A stretch of DNA of 38,368 bases from Sulfuritalea sp. GTDB taxonomy: Bacteria; Pseudomonadota; Gammaproteobacteria; Burkholderiales; Rhodocyclaceae. The notes beneath the pieces are model-generated. The model did no database searches, was not told the origin of the DNA, and worked only from the letters and a program-made list of their open reading frames with translations. Location: assembly GCA_022842325.1 (NCBI GenBank), contig JALHPU010000038.1, positions 1-38,368 on the forward strand, written 5' to 3'. The translations under genes were made by a program, and so were the position numbers. Positions 33,910 through 38,368 of this stretch are shown here, one piece after another (the stretch's first letter is position 1; every line of letters begins with the position of its first letter).

Positions 33910-35147
33910 GACGCCAGCCGCGCGTCGAGCAGTTCGATCCAGTGCCTGACCGGCAAATCGGTGGCGCCCTGCAGGTGGCCCATGCAACCGACATTGGCAC
34001 TGGCGATGGCGGCCGGGCCGCCCGCGGTCAGCGCGGCAATCTTGTTGGCCTGCAGACGCTTGGAGAGTTCCGGTTGCAGCACCGAGTAGGTACCCGCCGA
34101 GCCGCAGCACAGGTGCGCGTCGGCCACCGGGGTCAGCGTGTAGCCGGCCGCCGTCAGCAATGACTCCACGGTACCGCGGATCTTGAGCCCGTGCTGCAGG
34201 CTGCAGGGGTTCTGGAAGGCCAGCAGGCGCTCGCTCTCGGGCAAAGGCGCGCAGGCCTGCAGCAGCGGCGCAAGAGCCGCCGCCTCCGCCGTGATGACTT
34301 CGCTGATGTCGCGCGTCGCCAGCACGATGCGCGCCGCCTTGAGCGCGTAATCGGGATCGTCCTGCAGCAGGTGGGCGTATTCGAGTACATGCGAGCCGCA
34401 ACCCGAAGCCGTCATCACCAGGCCTTCGGCGCCGGCTTCGAGCAGCGGCCACCAGGCGTCGACGTTGCGCCGCGCATCGTCGCGCGCACCTTCCGCTTCG
34501 TTCAGGTGCAGGCGCACCGCGCCGCAGCAGCCGGCGCCTTTCGCCTCGACCATCTGGATGCCGAGGCGGTCGAGCACGCGCCGCGCCGCGCCATTCACAT
34601 TCGGATACATCGAGGGCTGCACGCAGCCGGCCAGCGCGATGAATTGTCGCGCATGGCTGCGCTGCGGCGCCGGGCCGGCCGAGGACAACGGCGGCACCTT
34701 GGCGCGCAGCGCTCCCGGCAGCAGCATGCGTACCGACTGACCGAGTTTCATCGCGGCACCGAACACTGTCGCACGCGGCAGAAGGTTTTTCAGGGTCCCG
34801 CGCATGAAAGCGTCGCTGCCCGTGCGCGGCACCATGCGCTCGACCACTTCGCGGCCGATATCGAGCAGGCGCGAGTAGTGCACGCCCGACGGACAGGTAG
34901 TCTCGCAGGAACGACAGCTAAGGCAGCGATCGAGGTGCAGGCGGGTCTTTTCGGTCGGCGTGGCACCTTCCAGCACCTGCTTGATCAGGTAGATGCGGCC
35001 GCGCGGTCCATCCAGCTCGTCGCCCAGCAGCTGATAGGTCGGGCAGGTTGCGGTGCAAAAGCCGCAATGCACGCAGCGGCGCAGGATTTCCTCGGCTTCG
35101 CGGCCGGCGGTGGTATGACGGATGAAATCGGCGAGATGGGTTTCCAT
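33906..35147 (-). CDS. glcF: Glycolate oxidase iron-sulfur subunit GlcF
   Basis: A 413-residue iron-sulfur subunit that carries electrons from the GlcDE flavoproteins toward the quinone pool. Two ferredoxin-type clusters are seen: CVHCGFCTATCP (C25, C28, C31, C35) and CLSCRSCETTCPSG (C75, C78, C81, C85). The C-terminal half has the two CCG-type cysteine-rich motifs: GAGCCGAVRLHLNEAEGARD followed by SGCGSHVLEYAHLL, and AHLCCGSAGTYSVLQPELSK followed by VGCMGHLQGATDLPVRHW. GGGAGG five bases before the ATG is a strong ribosome site. It is separated from glcE by 84 bases that hold a hairpin repeat and is coupled by overlap to the acyl-CoA synthetase gene. Confidence 0.96.
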   Translation of the reverse strand: METHLADFIRHTTAGREAEEILRRCVHCGFCTATCPTYQLLGDELDGPRGRIYLIKQVLEGATPTEKTRLHLDRCLSCRSCETTCPSGVHYSRLLDIGREVVERMVPRTGSDAFMRGTLKNLLPRATVFGAAMKLGQSVRMLLPGALRAKVPPLSSAGPAPQRSHARQFIALAGCVQPSMYPNVNGAARRVLDRLGIQMVEAKGAGCCGAVRLHLNEAEGARDDARRNVDAWWPLLEAGAEGLVMTASGCGSHVLEYAHLLQDDPDYALKAARIVLATRDISEVITAEAAALAPLLQACAPLPESERLLAFQNPCSLQHGLKIRGTVESLLTAAGYTLTPVADAHLCCGSAGTYSVLQPELSKRLQANKIAALTAGGPAAIASANVGCMGHLQGATDLPVRHWIELLDARLAS

Positions 35148-35156
35148 CAGGCCTCC

Positions 35157-35228
35157 CGCCGGGCCGCCCCAAGGGGGGCCTGCGCCCCCTCGGGGGGCAG
35201 CGAACGAAGAGAGCGCGGGGGCAGTTTC
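35157..35228. repeat. GC-rich hairpin repeat between glcE and glcF
   Basis: The gap contains nested inverted repeats (AGGGGG and CCCCCT around GCCTGCG, flanked by further CCCC/GGGG runs) followed by GCAGCGAACGAAGAGAGCGC. From memory, sequences with this hairpin plus a GCAGCGAACGAAG tail recur in intergenic spaces of several betaproteobacteria. The insertion separates two otherwise tightly packed operon genes. Confidence 0.65.
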
Positions 35229-35231
35229 ATC

Positions 35232-36284
35232 TTAGAACTCCGGGTACATACGGCCGGGATTGAACACCCCGTAGGGATCGAAGCTCTGCTTGAGCCGGCG
35301 ATGCACTTCCATCAGCGCCGGCGGCAGGGGCGCGAACACTCCGCCTGTCTTGTCGCCACCGCGGAACAGGGTGGCATGGCCGCCGGCGCGGGCGGCGGTC
35401 TGCCGCATCTGCTCCGCATCGGCATCGGCACGCAGCCAGCGTTGCGCGCCGCCCCACTCCAGCAATTGCTCGCCGGGCAGTTCCAGCGGCGCCGCGACTG
35501 AGGGCACGGAAAATCGCCACAGCGGCAGATCGCCGGCGAAAAATGCGGCGCTCTGTTCGCGCTGCCCGATCCAGAACTCCGTCGCCGCCGCAGCCGCGAG
35601 CGGCTCGCCGCCAAGCTTCTGGCAAGCCGAGGCGACCGCCGCCCGGGCGCCGGACAACTGCACGGTGAGTACGCCGTCCTGCCAGCTGCCCGCCACCAGC
35701 GGCAGAGGCTGGCCGGCCCAGCGGTTCATCGCATCGACCGCCTTGTCCTGCGGCATCTCGAAGCGCAGGGTCGCATCGCCCACCGGCACGGGCATCACCT
35801 TCAACGACACCTCGAGGATCAAACCCAGGGTGCCGAGACTGCCGGTCATCAGGCGCGAGACGTCGAAGCCCGCCACGTTCTTGATCACCTCGCCGCCGAA
35901 CTTGAGCACGCGGCCTTCGCCGTCCATGATCTTCACGCCGAGTACGAAGTCGCGCAGGCTGCCGGCACTGGCCCGGCGCGGGCCGGAAAGCCCGGCGGCG
36001 ACGGCGCCACCGACCGTGCCGGCGCCGAAGCGGGGCGGCTCGCAGGCGAGGAACTGGCGCCGTGCCGCCAGCGCCGACTCTATCTCCGCCAGCGGTGTGC
36101 CGCAGCGTGCGGTGACCACCAGTTCGGTCGGCTCGTAGCTGACGATGCCGCTGTAGGTGCCGGTCCGTAACACCTCGCCGGCCAGCGGCCCGCCATAGAA
36201 GTCCTTGCTGCCGCCGCCCCTGAGGCGCAGCGGCTTGCGCTCGAGGACGCGGGCACGAAACTCGTCTAGCATGTCTGCGCTCAT
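35232..36284 (-). CDS. glcE: Glycolate oxidase FAD-binding subunit GlcE
   Basis: A 350-residue subunit, the same length as usual for GlcE. The FAD-binding type 4 domain is visible in LRLRGGGSKDFYGGPLAGEV, YEPTELVVTARCGTPLAEIE, FGAGTVGGAVAAGLSGPRRA and GGEVIKNVAGFDVSRLMTGS. The C-terminus ends with the family sequence LKQSFDPYGVFNPGRMYPEF. GlcE works with GlcD and GlcF to oxidise glycolate to glyoxylate. Its ATG overlaps the glcD stop by four bases. The gene is complete with no anomaly. Confidence 0.96.
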   Translation of the reverse strand: MSADMLDEFRARVLERKPLRLRGGGSKDFYGGPLAGEVLRTGTYSGIVSYEPTELVVTARCGTPLAEIESALAARRQFLACEPPRFGAGTVGGAVAAGLSGPRRASAGSLRDFVLGVKIMDGEGRVLKFGGEVIKNVAGFDVSRLMTGSLGTLGLILEVSLKVMPVPVGDATLRFEMPQDKAVDAMNRWAGQPLPLVAGSWQDGVLTVQLSGARAAVASACQKLGGEPLAAAAATEFWIGQREQSAAFFAGDLPLWRFSVPSVAAPLELPGEQLLEWGGAQRWLRADADAEQMRQTAARAGGHATLFRGGDKTGGVFAPLPPALMEVHRRLKQSFDPYGVFNPGRMYPEF

Positions 36285-37783
36285 AGCCGCTCCAGATCAG
36301 GGAACGGAACGTCGCCCCCATGCACGTGCATGCGCCCGGATTCGGCGCAGCGATACAGCGTCGGAATGGCCTTCTCCGGATTGAGCAGGCCTTCCGGATC
36401 GAAGGCGCGCTTGACGGCATGGAAGGCGCGGATTTCGTCGGCACAGAACTGGTCGCACATGGAATTGATCTTCTCGTAGCCGACGCCGTGTTCGCCGGTG
36501 ATGGTGCCGCCGAGCTGCACCGACAGACGCAGGATTTCGGCGCCGAAGGCCTCGGTGCGCTCCAGCTCGCCGGGGACATTGGCGTCGTACAGAATCAGCG
36601 GATGCATGTTGCCGTCGCCGGCATGAAACACGTTGATGCAGCGCAGGCCGTATTTTTTCTCCATGCCGTAGATTGCCATCAGCATTTCGCCGAGGCGCTT
36701 GCGCGGAATGGTGCCGTCCATGCAGTAGTAATCGGGCGAAATGCGCCCCGCGGCGGGGAAGGCGGCCTTGCGCCCGGCCCAGAACAGCAGGCGCTCGGCC
36801 TCCGAATGCGAGACGCGGATCTTGGTGGCGCCGCTGGCCTCGAGCACGGCCTGCATGCGGCCGATTTCCTCGGCGACTTCCTCCGCCGTGCCGTCGGATT
36901 CGCAGAGCAGGATCGCCGCCGCGGTCAGGTCGTAGCCGGCCTTGACGAAGGGCTCGACTGCGGCGGTGGCCGGCTTGTCCATCATTTCCAGTCCGGCCGG
37001 AATGATGCCGGCGGCGATCACGTCCGCCACCGCGTTGCCGGCCGTCATCACGTCGGCAAAGCTGGCGATGATGACCTGGGCATGGTCCGGCTTCGGCACC
37101 AGCTTCACCGTGACTTCGGTAACGATCGCCAGCAGGCCCTCGGAACCGATGGTCAGCGCCAGCAGGTCGTAGCCCGGCGCATCGAGGGCATGGTTGCCGA
37201 ACTCGACGATTTCGCCGGTGATCAGCACGGCGCGCACCCGCAACACGTTGTGCAGGGTCAGGCCGTATTTCAGGCAATGCACGCCGCCGGAATTCTCGGC
37301 CACGTTGCCGCCGATCGAACAGGCGATCTGCGAACTGGGATCGGGTGCGTAATAGAGGCCGAGCGGCGCCGCCGCCTCGGAGATAGCCAGGTTGCGCACG
37401 CCGGGCTGCACCACGGCAACGCGCGCCACGGGGTCGACGTGGAGGATCTTCTTCATCTTGGCCAGCGACAGCACCACACCCTGCGGATGCGGCAACGCGC
37501 CGGCCGACAGCCCGGTGCCCGCACCGCGCGGCACCAGCGGCGCCCCGGCGGCGCGGCAGGCCTTGATCACCGCCACCACCTGCGCCTCGGTTTCCGGCAG
37601 GGCGACCGCCATCGGCACCTGGCGATAGGCCGACAGGCCGTCGCACTCGTAGGGTTTCACATCTTCGGTCACCTGCAGCAGCGAATTCGCCGGCAGCAGG
37701 CGCGCCAGTTCTGCCAGCAGCGCCGAGTAATCCGTGTCGGCAAAGTCCTGCGCGGCTTCGGCAGAGTGTTCTCGCTGGTTCAT
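36281..37783 (-). CDS. glcD: Glycolate oxidase subunit GlcD (FAD-linked)
   Basis: A 500-residue flavoprotein catalytic subunit. The FAD_binding_4 domain has PLVPRGAGTGLSAGALPHPQ, VAVVQPGVRNLAISEAAAPL, YYAPDPSSQIACSIGGNVAE followed by NSGGVHCLKYG, and LALTIGSEGLLAIVTEVTVK. The FAD-oxidase C-terminal domain has CINVFHAGDGNMHPLILYD, GGTITGEHGVGYEKINSM and FDPEGLLNPEKAIPT. All conserved histidines of the family (HAGDGNMHP, GEHGVG) are present. The start at 37783 gives MNQREHSAEAAQDF; the ribosome site is weak, so coupling to the glycerate kinase gene 18 bases upstream is likely. Confidence 0.97.
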   Translation of the reverse strand: MNQREHSAEAAQDFADTDYSALLAELARLLPANSLLQVTEDVKPYECDGLSAYRQVPMAVALPETEAQVVAVIKACRAAGAPLVPRGAGTGLSAGALPHPQGVVLSLAKMKKILHVDPVARVAVVQPGVRNLAISEAAAPLGLYYAPDPSSQIACSIGGNVAENSGGVHCLKYGLTLHNVLRVRAVLITGEIVEFGNHALDAPGYDLLALTIGSEGLLAIVTEVTVKLVPKPDHAQVIIASFADVMTAGNAVADVIAAGIIPAGLEMMDKPATAAVEPFVKAGYDLTAAAILLCESDGTAEEVAEEIGRMQAVLEASGATKIRVSHSEAERLLFWAGRKAAFPAAGRISPDYYCMDGTIPRKRLGEMLMAIYGMEKKYGLRCINVFHAGDGNMHPLILYDANVPGELERTEAFGAEILRLSVQLGGTITGEHGVGYEKINSMCDQFCADEIRAFHAVKRAFDPEGLLNPEKAIPTLYRCAESGRMHVHGGDVPFPDLERL

Positions 37784-37801
37784 GGCTGGTCGTCCGTCGG
37801 T

Positions 37802-38368
37802 TCAATGGTGGCCAATGAGGGGTTCAATGAGGATCGCCCTGAAGTCATTGACATTGGTGCGCGTCGGTCCGGTGACGACCAGGTCGTCCAGGTCTGCGAA
37901 CACGCCGTAGGCATCATTCTCGGCCAGGCGCGCACGCAAATCAATTCCTGCGGCGGTGGCACGCGTCGCGGTATCCGGCAGCAGCAGCGCGCCGGCATTG
38001 TCCTCGGAACCGTCGATGCCGTCGGTATCGGCGGCGATGGCGTGGATGCGCGCATGGCCGTTCAGCGCCAGCGCCAGTCCGAGTAGGAACTCGGCATTGC
38101 GCCCGCCGCGCCCCTTGCCTCTCACCGTCACCGTGGTTTCGCCGCCGGAGAGCAGCACGCAGGGCGCCGCCAGCGGCTGGCCGTGCGCGGCGCAGGACAG
38201 CGCAATGCCGCCCAGCGCACGCGCCACCTCGCGTGCCTCGCCCTCGATCGCATCGCCCAGCACCAGCGGCGTGACGCCCCGGTCGCGCGCCAGCTGCGCC
38301 GCCGCCGCCAGCGAGCCTTGCGCCGTGGCGATGACGTGCGACTCGCAACGGGCGAATCCCGGGTGGTC
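37802..38368 (-). CDS. Glycerate kinase, MOFRL type (N-terminus cut by window edge)
   Basis: The C-terminal 188 residues of a glycerate 2-kinase of the GckA/TtuD type. It converts glycerate, formed from glyoxylate via tartronate semialdehyde, to phosphoglycerate. The visible part begins HPGFARCESHVIATAQGSLA and holds the MOFRL domain: PCVLLSGGETTVTVRGKGRG, GGRNAEFLLGLALALNG and AIAADTDGIDGSEDNAGALL, ending TGPTRTNVNDFRAILIEP. The frame is open to the window end and the start lies beyond it. It is the most upstream visible gene of the glycolate operon and gives the pathway its exit into central metabolism. Confidence 0.93.
   Translation of the reverse strand, partial: DHPGFARCESHVIATAQGSLAAAAQLARDRGVTPLVLGDAIEGEAREVARALGGIALSCAAHGQPLAAPCVLLSGGETTVTVRGKGRGGRNAEFLLGLALALNGHARIHAIAADTDGIDGSEDNAGALLLPDTATRATAAGIDLRARLAENDAYGVFADLDDLVVTGPTRTNVNDFRAILIEPLIGHH

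Overview
The window is a GC-rich stretch of chromosome, most likely from a betaproteobacterium of the Rhodocyclales/Azoarcus-like kind. Pointers are the ssb - MFS transporter - uvrA neighbourhood, a glcDEF glycolate oxidase operon, fused-type pntA/pntB, frequent 4-bp ATGA gene overlaps, and a GC-rich hairpin element at about 35.16-35.23 kb of a kind I recall from intergenic regions of that class. The taxonomic call is an inference from gene content. No rRNA, tRNA, intact insertion sequence or CRISPR array was seen.

Layout. (1) 1-5.8 kb: ssb (cut by the left edge) and an MFS transporter on the minus strand; divergently a class III nucleotide cyclase-like protein, uvrA, and an unknown protein overlapping the uvrA stop. 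(2) 5.9-11 kb: a small secreted protein; a HupE/UreJ-like membrane protein with an EF-hand-type loop, overlapped by a TPR protein; a Lys/Ala/Asp-rich exported protein built on 11-residue repeats with a clear terminator; a pair of structurally covarying hairpin repeats; an overlapping NAD(P)-binding protein/methyltransferase pair; and a YXWGXW-type secreted protein. (3) 11.6-18.8 kb: an export cluster with cytochrome b561, HlyD/DevB-like adaptor, DevC/FtsX-like permease, ABC ATPase and TolC-like outer-membrane channel, followed by an OmpR-type response regulator and a histidine kinase. (4) 18.9-20.9 kb: a second, related kinase/regulator pair pointing the opposite way, so that the two systems converge tail to tail. 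(5) 21.1-27.2 kb, all plus strand: a MipA/OmpV porin-like protein divergent from the second regulator with 10-bp-spaced repeats between them, a four-helix membrane protein, then the most unusual segment: two related small secreted Gly-rich proteins bracketing a sulfotransferase and an APS kinase (cysC), followed by a TetR-like protein with an eroded DNA-binding domain, a cytochrome c' and a patatin-like lipoprotein. (6) 27.2-27.8 kb: non-coding, with a short relic that resembles cobyrinate a,c-diamide synthase and a perfect 34-bp palindromic terminator. (7) 27.85-32.2 kb: pntB and pntA (proton-translocating transhydrogenase) and, divergently, corA. (8) 32.2-38.4 kb, minus strand: an operon of glycerate kinase (cut by the right edge), glcD, glcE, glcF and an acyl-CoA synthetase, serving glycolate/glyoxylate use.

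Best candidate for an undescribed system: 22.4-24.6 kb (possibly to 27.2 kb). CysC would make PAPS, the sulfotransferase would use it, and the twin secreted proteins that flank them are candidate targets or partners. The acceptor molecule cannot be read from the sequence. The second point of interest is the ABC exporter with its own two-component system beside a mirrored paralogous system.
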